Shown here: positions 18,187-27,308 of the stretch, piece after piece
Layout of the letters: each line of letters starts with the position of its first letter
Position numbering within the stretch: position 1 is the stretch's first letter
Origin: Rhodococcus sp. KRD162
GTDB lineage: Bacteria > Actinomycetota > Actinomycetes > Mycobacteriales > Mycobacteriaceae
Assembly: GCF_017168335.1 (NCBI RefSeq)
Contig: NZ_JABFAU010000011.1
Span: 7,270 to 71,269 of the forward strand
Length of the DNA stretch: 64,000 bases
Direction of reading: 5' to 3'
The notes under the pieces: model-generated
The model's input: only the letters and a program-made list of their open reading frames with translations
The model's database searches: none
What the model was told of the DNA's origin: nothing
Position numbers and translations under genes: made by a program

Positions 18187-19176
18187 TCACGTTCCGGTTA
18201 CCGGCACGTGAACCGCCGCACGATAGCGTTCGGTCAGTCGGGCGTGCCGCTCGGCGACCAGTCGGCACTCCTCGCGCAGCTCCGGTGGGTCGAGCACGGT
18301 GAAATCGGTGTCGAATGCCGCCAACCACCGCGCGATCGACGGCAGCGAATCACCCGAGAGCGCCAGAGCACATGTGCTCTCGTCGATGGTCTCGAGTGCG
18401 CCCCATTGCTCGTCGACCATCGGCGCGATCGTCTCGATAGGGGCGTGCAGCGCGATCCTCGCTTGCACCACGGCGAATGCCCGATCGATTCCTCTCGAGA
18501 CGAACGCGGCCGCGCCACCCTCCGGCAACTCTCGCGGGGTGAACCGAGGACCCGTGGGAATCTTCGGAACCAGCCGATCCACCCGATACGACCGCCAATC
18601 CTCCCGCAGCACATCCCAGCCCAGTAGATACCAACGCGCACCCGCCCGCACCAGGCTGTACGGCTCCACCTCGCGTCTGGACTCCGAACCGTCGTGCTTG
18701 CGGTAGTCGAAGCGCAGCCGCTCATGCCCGTGACACACCGCCGCCACCGTCGACAGCACCGAAGCGTCCACCGCCGAGCGCGGGGTGCGTTCGACCACAT
18801 CGATGCGCAGAGCATCGAGTCGATGCCGAATGCGCGAGGGCATCACCTGACGCAACTTCGTCAACGCCCGCAACGACGCCTCCCCGATGCCCGCCACCGA
18901 CCCACCGGCCGCCGACTGCAACCCGAACGCCACGGCGAGGGCCTCGTCGTCGTCGAGCAGCAACGGCGGCATCTCGGCACCGGGGCCGAGTTGATAGCCG
19001 CCGCCCACTCCCGGCGTCGCATTGACCGGATAACCGATCTCACGCAGCTTGTCCACATCGCGCCGCAGCGTCCGAGGAGTGACGTCGAGTCGTTCCGCCA
19101 ACTCGGAGCCCGCCCAATCGCGCCGGGTCTGGAGCAGAGACAGTAGCCGCAGCAGCCGAGCCGAGGTTTCTTTCAT
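18187..19176 (-). CDS. WYL-domain transcriptional regulator
   Basis: A 329-residue DeoR-like regulator with a winged HTH at 1-60 (ETSARLLRLLSLLQTRRDWAGSELAERLDVTPRTLRRDVDKL) and a WYL domain near 140-220 (VEPYSLVRAGARWYLLGWD). A WCX-type C-terminal region follows. WYL proteins sense small ligands or nucleic acid, and several regulate DNA damage and phage-defence genes. ATG 19176 is chosen; the frame extends to 19413 through a repeat element and is not coding there. It is 13 bases upstream of the nuclease gene on the same strand, so it may control that gene. Confidence 0.9.
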   Translation of the reverse strand: MKETSARLLRLLSLLQTRRDWAGSELAERLDVTPRTLRRDVDKLREIGYPVNATPGVGGGYQLGPGAEMPPLLLDDDEALAVAFGLQSAAGGSVAGIGEASLRALTKLRQVMPSRIRHRLDALRIDVVERTPRSAVDASVLSTVAAVCHGHERLRFDYRKHDGSESRREVEPYSLVRAGARWYLLGWDVLREDWRSYRVDRLVPKIPTGPRFTPRELPEGGAAAFVSRGIDRAFAVVQARIALHAPIETIAPMVDEQWGALETIDESTCALALSGDSLPSIARWLAAFDTDFTVLDPPELREECRLVAERHARLTERYRAAVHVPVTGT

Positions 19177-19197
19177 GCCGACACACTGCCACGTAAT

Positions 19198-19216
19198 GCG
19201 GACATGTTCGGTCCGC
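19198..19216. promoter_or_regulatory. Inverted repeat before the WYL gene
   Basis: GCGGAC (19198-19203) and GTCCGC (19211-19216) are perfect arms around a seven-base spacer. The site lies 22 bases upstream of the WYL start, fitting an autoregulatory operator. Six-base GC-rich arms can occur by chance, so support is modest. Confidence 0.35.
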
Positions 19217-19247
19217 TTTCTCGACTCGACACCGTCACCGAAGTCCA

Positions 19248-19328
19248 CTCGATGTGACATCGACCCCCGAAAAGTGCTCGATGGTCGTTCCGCGGGCTCC
19301 ACTCCAGTCCACTGAACGTCACATCGAG
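19248..19328. repeat. Dispersed repeat copy A within 11-bp inverted arms
   Basis: CTCGATGTGAC (19248-19258) and GTCACATCGAG (19318-19328) are perfect inverted arms 59 bases apart. Between them, at 19283-19305, is a copy of the repeat core (TCGTTCCGCGGGCTCCAC here, one base different from the other copies). The element fills the gap between the divergent WYL gene and ispE. Confidence 0.8.
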
Positions 19329-19391
19329 TACTCGATGGCGGCCGCCCTGGTGGTGAACTCGGGCCTCGTTTCTCCACTACTGTGGTTACCC

Positions 19392-20327
19392 GTGCTGTCT
19401 GTCGTTCCCACACCCGTCGTCGTTCGGGCCCCCTCGAAGGTGAATCTGCATCTGTCGGTCGGTGACCTGCGTCCCGACGGCTTTCACGAGTTGACGACGG
19501 TGTTCCAGGCCCTCTCGCTCTCGGACGAGCTGTCGGTCGTTCCGGCGAAGGCTCTGTCGGTGCGGGTCCGCGGCGACGACGCGAGGGTGGTTCCCACGGA
19601 TTCGCGAAATCTGGTGTGGAAAGCAGCGGAGCTGTTGGGGCGTCGAGTCGGGCGCGAGCCGTTGGTCGAGATCACCATCGACAAGGGCATTCCGGTGGCA
19701 GGCGGGATGGCAGGCGGCAGTGCCGATGCCGCCGCGGCGTTGGTCGCGCTCAATTCGATGTGGCACCTGGACCTGTCGCGTGACGAGTTGGACGAGGTCG
19801 CCGCTGAGCTCGGCAGCGACGTGCCGTTCTCGCTGCACGGCGGCACCGCTGTGGGAACAGGTCGCGGTGAGAAGCTGCTTCCGGTGCTCTCGCGCAACAG
19901 TTTTCACTGGGTGCTGGCATTGGCGAAGGGTGGTCTGCAGACGCCTGCGGTGTACAACGAGCTCGACGAGTTGCGGGCCAAGGGCGATCCGCCGCGTCTC
20001 GGGGGCACCGAAGACCTGATGCATGCGCTCGCCTCCGGCGATCCGCGGGCGCTGGCACCGTTGCTCGGCAACGATCTCCAGGCTGCGGCGGTGTCGCTGA
20101 TGCCACAGTTGCGTCGGACATTGCGTGCGGGGGTCACCGCGGGCGCGTTGGCGGGAATCGTGTCCGGTTCGGGGCCGACCTGCGCGTTCCTGTGTGCCGA
20201 TGCCGATGCGGCGGTGTCGGTGAGTGCTGAATTGTCCGGTGCAGGCGTGTGCCGCACCGTCCGCGTTGCGAGTGGGCCGGTTCCCGGTGCTCGCGTTGTC
20301 ACTAGCGAATCGATTGGTTCTTCCTGA
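19392..20327 (+). CDS. ispE: 4-diphosphocytidyl-2-C-methyl-D-erythritol kinase
   Basis: The 311-residue GHMP kinase phosphorylates CDP-methylerythritol in the MEP pathway to isoprenoids. The substrate-binding start [25 protein letters not shown] and the ATP loop [17 protein letters not shown] are clear. GTG 19392 is chosen because homology starts there. The longer frame from 19254 runs through the repeat element and would add 46 unrelated residues. The stop overlaps the ATG of the ABC-F gene (TGATG), so the two are coupled. Confidence 0.95.
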   Translation: MLSVVPTPVVVRAPSKVNLHLSVGDLRPDGFHELTTVFQALSLSDELSVVPAKALSVRVRGDDARVVPTDSRNLVWKAAELLGRRVGREPLVEITIDKGIPVAGGMAGGSADAAAALVALNSMWHLDLSRDELDEVAAELGSDVPFSLHGGTAVGTGRGEKLLPVLSRNSFHWVLALAKGGLQTPAVYNELDELRAKGDPPRLGGTEDLMHALASGDPRALAPLLGNDLQAAAVSLMPQLRRTLRAGVTAGALAGIVSGSGPTCAFLCADADAAVSVSAELSGAGVCRTVRVASGPVPGARVVTSESIGSS

Positions 20328-22123
20328 TGGTCAATCTCGTCAATCTCGAAAACGTCAGCAAGTCTTTCGGCGTCAAACCTCTGCTCGACGGTGTCTCCCT
20401 CGGCGTGCAGGAGGGCGAACGCATCGGCATGGTCGGTCTCAACGGTGGCGGTAAGACCACCACCCTCGAGGTTCTCGCCGGCATCGAACCACCCGATTCG
20501 GGACGCGTCAGTCGGGTCAACGGCCTGCGGATGGCGGTGGTCACCCAGCGCGGTGTGCTGCCACCCGGGTCGACCGTCGGCCAGGTGGTGCTCGACCCGC
20601 TCGGTATGGCCGAGCACGAGTGGGCTGGCGATTCGAGGGTGCGCAACATCTTGACCGGTATCGGTATCGCCGATCTGGGGCCGTCGGGCAGTTCGGGGCT
20701 CGACGCGCCGATCGACAACCTCTCCGGTGGCGAGCGTCGACGAGTTGCGTTGGCTGCGGCTCTGGTTCAGGATCTCGACCTCCTGGTCCTCGACGAGCCG
20801 ACCAACCACCTCGATGTCGAGGGTGTGCAGTGGTTGGCCGCGCACCTGGTCAGCCGTCGTAGCGCGCTGGTGGTCGTGACCCACGATCGCTGGTTCCTCG
20901 ATACCGTCGCCAATCGGACGTGGGAAGTGGTCGGCGGCGGGGTCGAGGCCTACGAGGGTGGCTACAACGACTGGGTGTTCGCTCGCGCCGAGCGATCCCG
21001 CCAGGCGGACGCGTCCGAGGAGCGGCGACGTAACCTCGCCCGCAAGGAATTGGCGTGGCTTCGCCGCGGCGCTCCGGCCCGTACCTCCAAGCCGAAGTAC
21101 CGCATCGAAGCGGCCGAGGCCCTGATTGCCGACGTGCCTGCACCCCGTGACTCGGTGGCGTTGGCGTCGTTCGCTCAGCGCAGGCTCGGGAAGGTCGTGA
21201 TCGAACTCGAAGACGCTCGCCTGGAAACCCCGGACGGCCGCGAGTTGGTGAAGGATTTCACGTGGCGGCTGGCACCGGGGGAGCGCGTCGGACTCGTCGG
21301 GGTCAACGGCTCCGGCAAGACGACTTTGCTGCGCACCCTCGCCGGAGAGCTGCAGCCGGCTCGGGGCAAGCGCATCCAGGGCCAGACCGTCAGCATCGGT
21401 TGGCTCAAGCAGGAACTCGACGACCTGCCCAAGAACCTGCGGGTGCTCGACGCGGTGAAGGAAGTCGCCGAGCGAATAACGCTGGGGGACAAGGAAGTAT
21501 CGGCCGGTCAGCTTGCCGAGCGGCTGGGCTTCACCCCGGCTCGCCAGCGGACTCCCGTCGGTGATCTTTCCGGAGGTGAGCGGCGTCGGCTGCAACTGAC
21601 GCGGGTGCTGATGGCCGAGCCCAACGTGTTGCTGCTCGACGAGCCGACCAACGATCTCGACATCGACACCTTGCAACAGCTCGAGGATCTGCTCGACGGC
21701 TGGGCAGGCACATTGGTGGTCATCAGCCACGATCGATACCTGATCGAGCGCATCTGCGATTCGACCTGGGCGCTGTTCGGCGACGGCAAGCTCACCAACC
21801 TGCCCGGCGGCATCGACGAGTACCTGCGTCGACGTGCGGTCCTCGCCGCCGAGGCCACGCCGGATTCACTGACCACCGGTAGCGTGCCGCGCAAGGCGAC
21901 CCGTGATGCCGCGTCCGAGCGTGCTGCTCGCAAAGAGCTCAGCAAGCTCGAGAAGCTCGTCGTCCGGCTGTCCAAGCGGGAGACCGAATTGCACGCGGAG
22001 CTGGCGGAAGCGGCCACTGCGCCGGACAAGCTGGTGGTGCTCGACACCGAACTCAAGCAGGTCCTCGCCGACAAGGACGTCGCCGAGGAGCGCTGGATGG
22101 AACTGGCTGCCGAGTTGGAGTGA
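20327..22123 (+). CDS. ABC-F family ATPase
   Basis: The 598-residue soluble protein has two ATP-binding domains and no membrane part. Walker A motifs are GLNGGGKTT near 37 and GVNGSGKTT near 328; ABC signatures are LSGGERRRV and LSGGERRRL; Walker B segments are LLVLDEPTNHLD and VLLLDEPTNDLD. A charged linker (RARQ-type, rich in Arg/Lys) lies between, and a coiled-coil C-terminal tail follows. ABC-F proteins act on the ribosomal E site in translation control or antibiotic resistance; the C-terminal domain resembles the Uup subgroup. It follows ispE in this position in many actinomycetes. Confidence 0.93.
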   Translation: MVNLVNLENVSKSFGVKPLLDGVSLGVQEGERIGMVGLNGGGKTTTLEVLAGIEPPDSGRVSRVNGLRMAVVTQRGVLPPGSTVGQVVLDPLGMAEHEWAGDSRVRNILTGIGIADLGPSGSSGLDAPIDNLSGGERRRVALAAALVQDLDLLVLDEPTNHLDVEGVQWLAAHLVSRRSALVVVTHDRWFLDTVANRTWEVVGGGVEAYEGGYNDWVFARAERSRQADASEERRRNLARKELAWLRRGAPARTSKPKYRIEAAEALIADVPAPRDSVALASFAQRRLGKVVIELEDARLETPDGRELVKDFTWRLAPGERVGLVGVNGSGKTTLLRTLAGELQPARGKRIQGQTVSIGWLKQELDDLPKNLRVLDAVKEVAERITLGDKEVSAGQLAERLGFTPARQRTPVGDLSGGERRRLQLTRVLMAEPNVLLLDEPTNDLDIDTLQQLEDLLDGWAGTLVVISHDRYLIERICDSTWALFGDGKLTNLPGGIDEYLRRRAVLAAEATPDSLTTGSVPRKATRDAASERAARKELSKLEKLVVRLSKRETELHAELAEAATAPDKLVVLDTELKQVLADKDVAEERWMELAAELE

Positions 22124-22146
22124 GCCGCTCCGCCGCATGTGCGTGA

Positions 22147-22189
22147 CTGAGAAAAGGGTCGTTCCGCAGGCTCCACTCCCGGCTCTCAG
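22147..22189. repeat. Dispersed repeat copy B
   Basis: The repeat core TCGTTCCGCAGGCTCCAC lies at about 22159-22176, flanked by CTGAGA (22147-22152) and TCTCAG (22184-22189). It sits 24 bases after the ABC-F stop. It has the same layout as the other copies: core inside short inverted arms whose sequence differs from copy to copy. Confidence 0.75.
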
Positions 22190-22236
22190 CCCCGCTACGA
22201 AGTTTCGTGCACATGCGCGCAGCGCATACTGGAGGC

Positions 22237-22920
22237 ATGGCATCGGTCGTCGCGAAAGTACTGGGCTCGGATTTTTCCCGTCTTCATCCCAAGGTGCAGT
22301 GGCGTTTCGGGTTGCAGTCTTCGGATGACCTCGCCCAGTTCGGGGTGGGCGTGATGGAGGAGATGACGCATTCGCGTCTGGTTCCGCCGCCGTTGTTGTG
22401 GGCGGGCCGTACACGCGGCCTCTTTCCGGCCGGTGTCGGTAAGGACGTGCCGTTCACTATCGCCAACTATGCGTATGTCGACGAATTGGGCCGCGAGACT
22501 TTGTCTTTCGTGCGTCGCTTCGCGTTCCCCGGCCGTCCGCAAGGGATGAATTCGGTGATGGTGTCCTCCGCCGTGTCCGACGCCTATGCCCTGGATTATC
22601 TGGGATTCTCCTCGGACATGGTGGTGCACACCACGTGTCGGGTGGACGACGAGGGCGGCCTGGTGCTCGAGAGCGAGGTGCCGCGATTTCTGCTCGGTCC
22701 CGTGGCTCCGAAGTTACCGAAGGTGGCGTCGGCTGTGACGATCGGTCGGGAGTGGTGGGATTCGGCCGAGGAACGACATCGCATCGAGATCGAGGTGCAG
22801 AGTCCTGTTCTCGGGCAGCTGTTTCTGTATCGCGGGTGGTTCACTGCGGAGGAGCGGCCGTGCCGGTCGGCAGATGTTCCCGAACAGGCGCGTCCGAGAT
22901 CGGTCGAGTCTCGCGAATAG
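22237..22920 (+). CDS. DUF4166-like protein of unknown function
   Basis: The 227-residue product resembles DUF4166 in its opening (VLGSDFSRLHPKVQWRFGL). A beta-rich body follows, with FTIANYAYVDELGRETLSFVRRFAFP, GLVLESEVPRFLLGP and a closing IEIEVQSPVLGQLFLYRGWF. No catalytic motif or membrane helix is evident. GGAGGC before ATG 22237 supports the start. In other bacteria this domain is found beside or fused to saccharopine-dehydrogenase-like proteins; here there is none. The fatty-acid-type enzyme downstream starts 46 bases after its stop. Confidence 0.7.
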   Translation: MASVVAKVLGSDFSRLHPKVQWRFGLQSSDDLAQFGVGVMEEMTHSRLVPPPLLWAGRTRGLFPAGVGKDVPFTIANYAYVDELGRETLSFVRRFAFPGRPQGMNSVMVSSAVSDAYALDYLGFSSDMVVHTTCRVDDEGGLVLESEVPRFLLGPVAPKLPKVASAVTIGREWWDSAEERHRIEIEVQSPVLGQLFLYRGWFTAEERPCRSADVPEQARPRSVESRE

Positions 22921-22966
22921 CGATACTCTTACGCCTCGGAGGATCTGCGGGGTGAAGGAGCGAACA

Positions 22967-23962
22967 GTGGCCGTTGTCGAAGCCGAGGTTGTCGGCGGGG
23001 TGGGGCATATCGTCCTGAATCGGCCGGAGGCGCTGAACTCGTTGAACAGTGCCATGATCGACGGTATTCGGGCCGCACTCGATGCTTGGCGCGACGACGA
23101 CGCGGTTGCATCGGTTCTGGTGACGAGTAGTTCTCCGCGGGCATTCTGTGCGGGCGGAGACATCAAGGCTGTTCGGCAGGCTGTGGTCGAGGGGGATCGT
23201 GCGGCGGGTCCACGCTATTTCGCAGCGGAGTACGACCTCGACGAGATCATTGCGCATTACCCCAAGTCGTACATCTCGGTCATCGACGCGGCGGCGTTCG
23301 GCGGAGGTCTGGGCATCTCGATCCACGGCAGTGTTCGGATCGTCACGGAGAACGCAGTGCTGGCGATGCCGGAGACAGCGATCGGATTCGTGCCGGATGT
23401 GGGATCGAGCTATTTTCTGTCGCGGCTTCCCGGTCATATCGGGCGCTATCTGGCCTTGACCGGTACGCGCATCACCGGATCGGATGCGCTTGCGCTGGGT
23501 TTGGCCACGCACTTCTGCCCGAGCGACGCAGTGGGTGCGCTCGAGTCGGAGATCCTCGGTGGCACCGATATCGAGGACGTGCTCAGCCGCTACACGATAT
23601 TGCCAGCGACCGAGTTGTCGTTCGATGCGGAGGCGGTGGCAGCGGTATTCGACAGGAAGTCGCTCGTCGACATCATCGATGCCTTGCAGTGCGACACACC
23701 GTGGTCTCGTGTGACCAAGACCCAGCTTGCGACACTGTCGCCGACATCGTTGATGGCCACGGACGCCTTGATCGCGCATGGTGCTCGGAGCACGTTGCGT
23801 GAATGCCTCGACCGGGAACTGCGGGTCGCGACATGGGTCATCGACCAACCGGACTTCGCCGAGGGAGTGCGTGCGGTGTTGGTCGACAAGGACCGAGCCC
23901 CGCAATGGAAGCCTCTGGTACTCGAGATGGTGCGACCAGAGGCATTCCAGCAGTTGTTGTGA
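22967..23962 (+). CDS. Enoyl-CoA hydratase/isomerase, 3-hydroxyisobutyryl-CoA hydrolase type
   Basis: The 331-residue crotonase-fold enzyme has GHIVLNRPEALNSLNSAM, the oxyanion-hole motif SPRAFCAGGDIKAV near 60, and FGGGLGISIHGSVRIVTENAVLAMPETAIGFVPDVGSSYFLSRLPG. The long C-terminal half with DRELRVATWVIDQPDFAEGVRAVLVDKDRAPQW is the mark of 3-hydroxyisobutyryl-CoA hydrolase (valine breakdown), though other acyl-CoA substrates are possible. GTG 22967 has AAGGAG six bases upstream. GTG 22952 is also in frame and would have GGAGGA eight bases upstream. Confidence 0.88.
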   Translation: MAVVEAEVVGGVGHIVLNRPEALNSLNSAMIDGIRAALDAWRDDDAVASVLVTSSSPRAFCAGGDIKAVRQAVVEGDRAAGPRYFAAEYDLDEIIAHYPKSYISVIDAAAFGGGLGISIHGSVRIVTENAVLAMPETAIGFVPDVGSSYFLSRLPGHIGRYLALTGTRITGSDALALGLATHFCPSDAVGALESEILGGTDIEDVLSRYTILPATELSFDAEAVAAVFDRKSLVDIIDALQCDTPWSRVTKTQLATLSPTSLMATDALIAHGARSTLRECLDRELRVATWVIDQPDFAEGVRAVLVDKDRAPQWKPLVLEMVRPEAFQQLL

Positions 23963-23973
23963 CCGTCAGCGGA

Positions 23974-24639
23974 TCAGCGGTAACCCTTGGCCGGGTTCTG
24001 CAGGTCCAGCACGATGGTCTGACCGTTGGAACGCACATGGATCTCGGGGTTCTGCAGGCCACCCGAGACGAGGTACTCGCCGAGGAGCTGCAGCAGTTCA
24101 TCGGGGCCGACGGAGGTGTCGGGGGTGCGGATGTCGCCGGTGCGGCTACCGAGCTCGTTCTGCGTCAGCCGGCCTGCGATACGCACGGATGCGACGCCCA
24201 TCGCGGTGCGACGGTCCGGTGCCTGGCCGCGACCGAGCGTCGGCGAGGAGCTGGAGTTGGATCCGTGAGACGTGGAGCGGCCGTTGGTGGGCAGGCCGTG
24301 TTCTGAGATCTGATCGCTTGTAGTCACTTCAACCTCGTTCGATTCCTTGGCGGGCTTCTCTGGAAGACGTCGGTCCGCGCGGGAAGGCGTTGACTCCGTG
24401 CCGGACGACGTTGCTGGTGTTGGCGTTTTTGCGGACGCCTTCTCGGTGGACGCGGGCGCTACCGACGACTTCTCGGTGGTAGCGGACTCGACCGGCTTCT
24501 CGGCGGGGGCTGCCGCCGAAGAATCGGAGCGGGCACCGGCGGGCGAAGCAGAGTCGGACCTGGATGGCGTCGCCAACCGATGGGCGGGAACGCCACCGAC
24601 CTTGATCCCGGCCAATGGGTAGTTCGATCCCTTTGTCAT
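23974..24639 (-). CDS. Hypothetical protein, disordered linker plus small C-terminal domain
   Basis: The 221-residue protein has no family I recognise. Residues 1-15 (MTKGSNYPLAGIKVGGVP) look ordered. About residues 20-120 are a Ser/Ala/Pro/Thr/Glu-rich low-complexity region. The last 80 residues are ordered: SVRIAGRLTQNELGSRTGD, TSVGPDELLQLLGEYLVSGGL, then a beta-rich HVRSNGQTIVLDLQNP. There is no signal peptide or membrane helix. ATG 24639 is chosen because GGAAG lies just upstream; a GTG at 24651 is in frame. The design suggests a flexible scaffold or adaptor. It lies tail to tail with the hydratase gene, 11 bases apart. Confidence 0.6.
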   Translation of the reverse strand: MTKGSNYPLAGIKVGGVPAHRLATPSRSDSASPAGARSDSSAAAPAEKPVESATTEKSSVAPASTEKASAKTPTPATSSGTESTPSRADRRLPEKPAKESNEVEVTTSDQISEHGLPTNGRSTSHGSNSSSSPTLGRGQAPDRRTAMGVASVRIAGRLTQNELGSRTGDIRTPDTSVGPDELLQLLGEYLVSGGLQNPEIHVRSNGQTIVLDLQNPAKGYR

Positions 24640-24786
24640 GTCGTCTTCCACTTCATCGTGATTCCCAGGTGGTTCCGCGCCGAGATGTCACGATCGAGTA
24701 CCGATCGCAACGAACAACTCGACGTCGAGCACGTGAAAACGTACTCGAAGTTTGTTCGGACACTCTGAGAGTAGCATCACGATTGT

Positions 24787-25440
24787 TTAAGACGCCATTT
24801 TTTGACCGATGTATTTGTTCTGGATCCTGAACCACACCGCGAAACCCCAGGCCACGAACGCCGCATATATCAGATAAAGCACCGCGGACGGGTAGAAGCC
24901 GGCGACGATCAGCAGGGGAACGCCCACCACGTCGACCGCTATCCAGATCAGCCAGAACTCGGTGAGACCGCGCGCCATCCCGAAGGTCGCCAGCATCGAT
25001 CCGGTGAAGATCCACGCATCGGCCCACTTGCCGAACGAGCCGAGGTAGCCGAACAGTTGCGCGAACACCACCGTGCCGACGACCGCGACGACGAGCATTG
25101 CCGACCGCTCACGCGCCGTGGCCCAACGCGGAAGCACCGCAGCCCCCGTGCGCTTGGAATCTCGTAGCCAGCGCACCAGTCCGTAGACACTCACGGCGAT
25201 GAACATCAACTGACGTCCTGCTTGACCGTAGAGATCGAGCGCCTGCGGCGTATGGAACACGCCGCCGAGAAAGACGGTGAACAGCAACGCATTTCCGATG
25301 ATCCCCACCGGCCATGCCCAGACGACGCGTCGCATTCCGCCGATTGCCGAGGCCAACCCGAAGCCGTTACCGACCACCTCGCGCCACAGCACGGGATGGC
25401 CGAACACACTGAATTCGGCGTTCAGTAGCTCGATCAGCAT
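24787..25440 (-). CDS. pnuC: Nicotinamide riboside/mononucleotide transporter PnuC
   Basis: The 217-residue membrane protein has about seven hydrophobic helices. The PnuC signatures are VVWAWPVGIIGNALLFTVFLG and, later, GLTEFWLIWIAVDVVGVPL, whose Trp and Asn residues line the vitamin-binding pocket. It facilitates entry of nicotinamide riboside, which is trapped by phosphorylation. No NadR-type kinase is adjacent and no riboswitch was recognised upstream. It follows prfC by 24 bases on the same strand. Confidence 0.9.
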   Translation of the reverse strand: MLIELLNAEFSVFGHPVLWREVVGNGFGLASAIGGMRRVVWAWPVGIIGNALLFTVFLGGVFHTPQALDLYGQAGRQLMFIAVSVYGLVRWLRDSKRTGAAVLPRWATARERSAMLVVAVVGTVVFAQLFGYLGSFGKWADAWIFTGSMLATFGMARGLTEFWLIWIAVDVVGVPLLIVAGFYPSAVLYLIYAAFVAWGFAVWFRIQNKYIGQKMAS

Positions 25441-25464
25441 GAGGCAGCAACGAGCGAGAGCATG

Positions 25465-27147
25465 CTACTGATCGCCGGCGGCGACGAGTGGCTCCAGGGT
25501 CAGCTCGGGCATCTCCTTCTGGAGGTACTGCAAGCGCCACTTGTCGCTCACCAGTGCCAGAAGCGCGCCGTCGGTGCGGGTGAAGATCTCGACACCACGC
25601 TGACGACCCAGTTCGGCCGCGGAGGCCGCGTCGGTCCGCCGAGCCAGCGAGTACCCGAGGGGTTCCATGCGGGCGTCGACGCCGAACTCGGTCTTCATTC
25701 GAGCGGTGACCACCTCGAACTGCATCGGACCGACGGCCGCGAGGACCGGCGACGCGTCGCCGCGAACGTCGTTGCGCAGTACCTGCACCACACCTTCGGA
25801 ATCGAGTTGCTCGACGGCGCGGCGGAACTTCTTGTACTTGTCTGCGCTGTCGACCCGCAGTGCGGAGAAGTGCTCGGGCGCGAACGACGGAATCGGCGGG
25901 AACTCGACCTTCTTGTCGGTGTAGAGCGTGTGACCCGGGGCGAGTGCGGTGGCGTTGACCAGGCCGACGATGTCTCCGGGGTAGGCGTGCTCGACGGTCG
26001 TGCGATCGCGTCCGAACACCGTCAGCGCATATTTGGTGGTGAACGGCTTCTTGGTCTGGGCGTGAGTGACGACCATGCCGCGCTCGAAGACTCCGGAGAC
26101 GACGCGCATGAAGGCCAGTCGGTCTCGGTGCGCGGTGTCCATGCCTGCCTGCACTTTGAACACGACAGCGCTGAACGGGTCGGTCACCTTGCGCTCGCCG
26201 CCCGAGGCGTCTTCGCGAGGTCCCGGCGCGGGTGCGAGCGCCACCAGGGTGTCGAGGATCTGGCGGACGCCGAAGTTGAGCATCGCCGAGCCGAAGATCA
26301 CCGGCGACGTCTGACCGGCGAGGAACATTTCCTGATCGTGCTGCTGGCCGCTCGAGATCAGCAGATCGCTCTCCTCCACGGCGGTGTCCCAGTCAACGCC
26401 CTCGCGTTCGGCGGCGGCCTCGGCCGTCATGAGTTCCTCGGGTGCGATGGTCGCGCCACCGGCGGTGCGAGTGAAACGGATGTAGCTGCCGTCTCGCACG
26501 TCGAGCAGACCGCGGAAGTCGCCTGCGATGCCGACGGGCCAGTACAGCGGCGTCGGGGTGAGGCCGATCCGTGACTCGATCTCGTCGAGCAGTTCGAGGG
26601 GTGCCTGGCCAGGGCGGTCCCACTTGTTGATCACGGTGATGACCGGAATGCCGAACTGACGGCACACCTGGAACAGCTTGAGGGTCTGCGGTTCGAGGCC
26701 CTTCGCTGCGTCGATGAGCATCACGGCTGCGTCGACGGCAGTGAGGACGCGGTAGGTGTCCTCGGAGAAGTCGGCGTGGCCGGGAGTGTCGACGAGGTTG
26801 ACGACGTTGGTGATCTCGACATCGGGGGAGGTTTGATAGTTGAACTGCAGTGCGGTCGAACTGACCGAAATGCCGCGCGCCTTCTCCATTTCCATCCAGT
26901 CGGAGACGGTCGATCGCCTGCCTGCTTTGCCGTGGATGGCACCGGCCTCGGAAATGACGCGCGCGTGCAGTGCGAGGGCCTCGGTGAGTGTCGACTTGCC
27001 TGCGTCGGGGTGAGAGATCACCGCAAATGTTCGACGTCGGGCGACCTCGGTCTCCACTTCGGTTGCCGGGTTCCGAGACGAGCCGCCGTTCGATCCGGAC
27101 CCTTCGAGCGTTGCATCGACGTCGGGGGTACTGGACGGGGTACTCAC
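25465..27147 (-). CDS. prfC: Peptide chain release factor 3
   Basis: The 560-residue translational GTPase recycles RF1/RF2 after stop-codon release. G1 is SHPDAGKSTLTEAL at 45-58, the switch I region reads RGISVSSTALQFNY, G3 is DTPGHADFSEDTYR, and G4 is NKWD. GTG 27147 follows GAGG by five bases; the frame reaches 27219 but the added residues look non-coding. An N-terminal extension of about 35 residues, rich in Ser/Gly/Glu, precedes the GTPase domain and is not part of the usual family. Confidence 0.95.
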   Translation of the reverse strand: MSTPSSTPDVDATLEGSGSNGGSSRNPATEVETEVARRRTFAVISHPDAGKSTLTEALALHARVISEAGAIHGKAGRRSTVSDWMEMEKARGISVSSTALQFNYQTSPDVEITNVVNLVDTPGHADFSEDTYRVLTAVDAAVMLIDAAKGLEPQTLKLFQVCRQFGIPVITVINKWDRPGQAPLELLDEIESRIGLTPTPLYWPVGIAGDFRGLLDVRDGSYIRFTRTAGGATIAPEELMTAEAAAEREGVDWDTAVEESDLLISSGQQHDQEMFLAGQTSPVIFGSAMLNFGVRQILDTLVALAPAPGPREDASGGERKVTDPFSAVVFKVQAGMDTAHRDRLAFMRVVSGVFERGMVVTHAQTKKPFTTKYALTVFGRDRTTVEHAYPGDIVGLVNATALAPGHTLYTDKKVEFPPIPSFAPEHFSALRVDSADKYKKFRRAVEQLDSEGVVQVLRNDVRGDASPVLAAVGPMQFEVVTARMKTEFGVDARMEPLGYSLARRTDAASAAELGRQRGVEIFTRTDGALLALVSDKWRLQYLQKEMPELTLEPLVAAGDQ

Positions 27148-27308
27148 TGAAACCTCATTCTTCTGGCAAGGGCTGCACCGACAAGGGTCATCGGGCAGAT
27201 ATCCGGCGGTCGAATTCATAGGATACGCGGCCTGTTGTGCCCCGCGATCGGGGCAGGACTGCCTAGTGTGAAGGGTGGGGCGGGGCTGACCTCACGAGGA
27301 GAAGCGCG

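Noticed and set aside
19904-21730. 608-residue open frame on the minus strand
   Set aside because: It is the antisense shadow of ispE and the ABC-F gene, both of which have full motif sets; the shadow has none.
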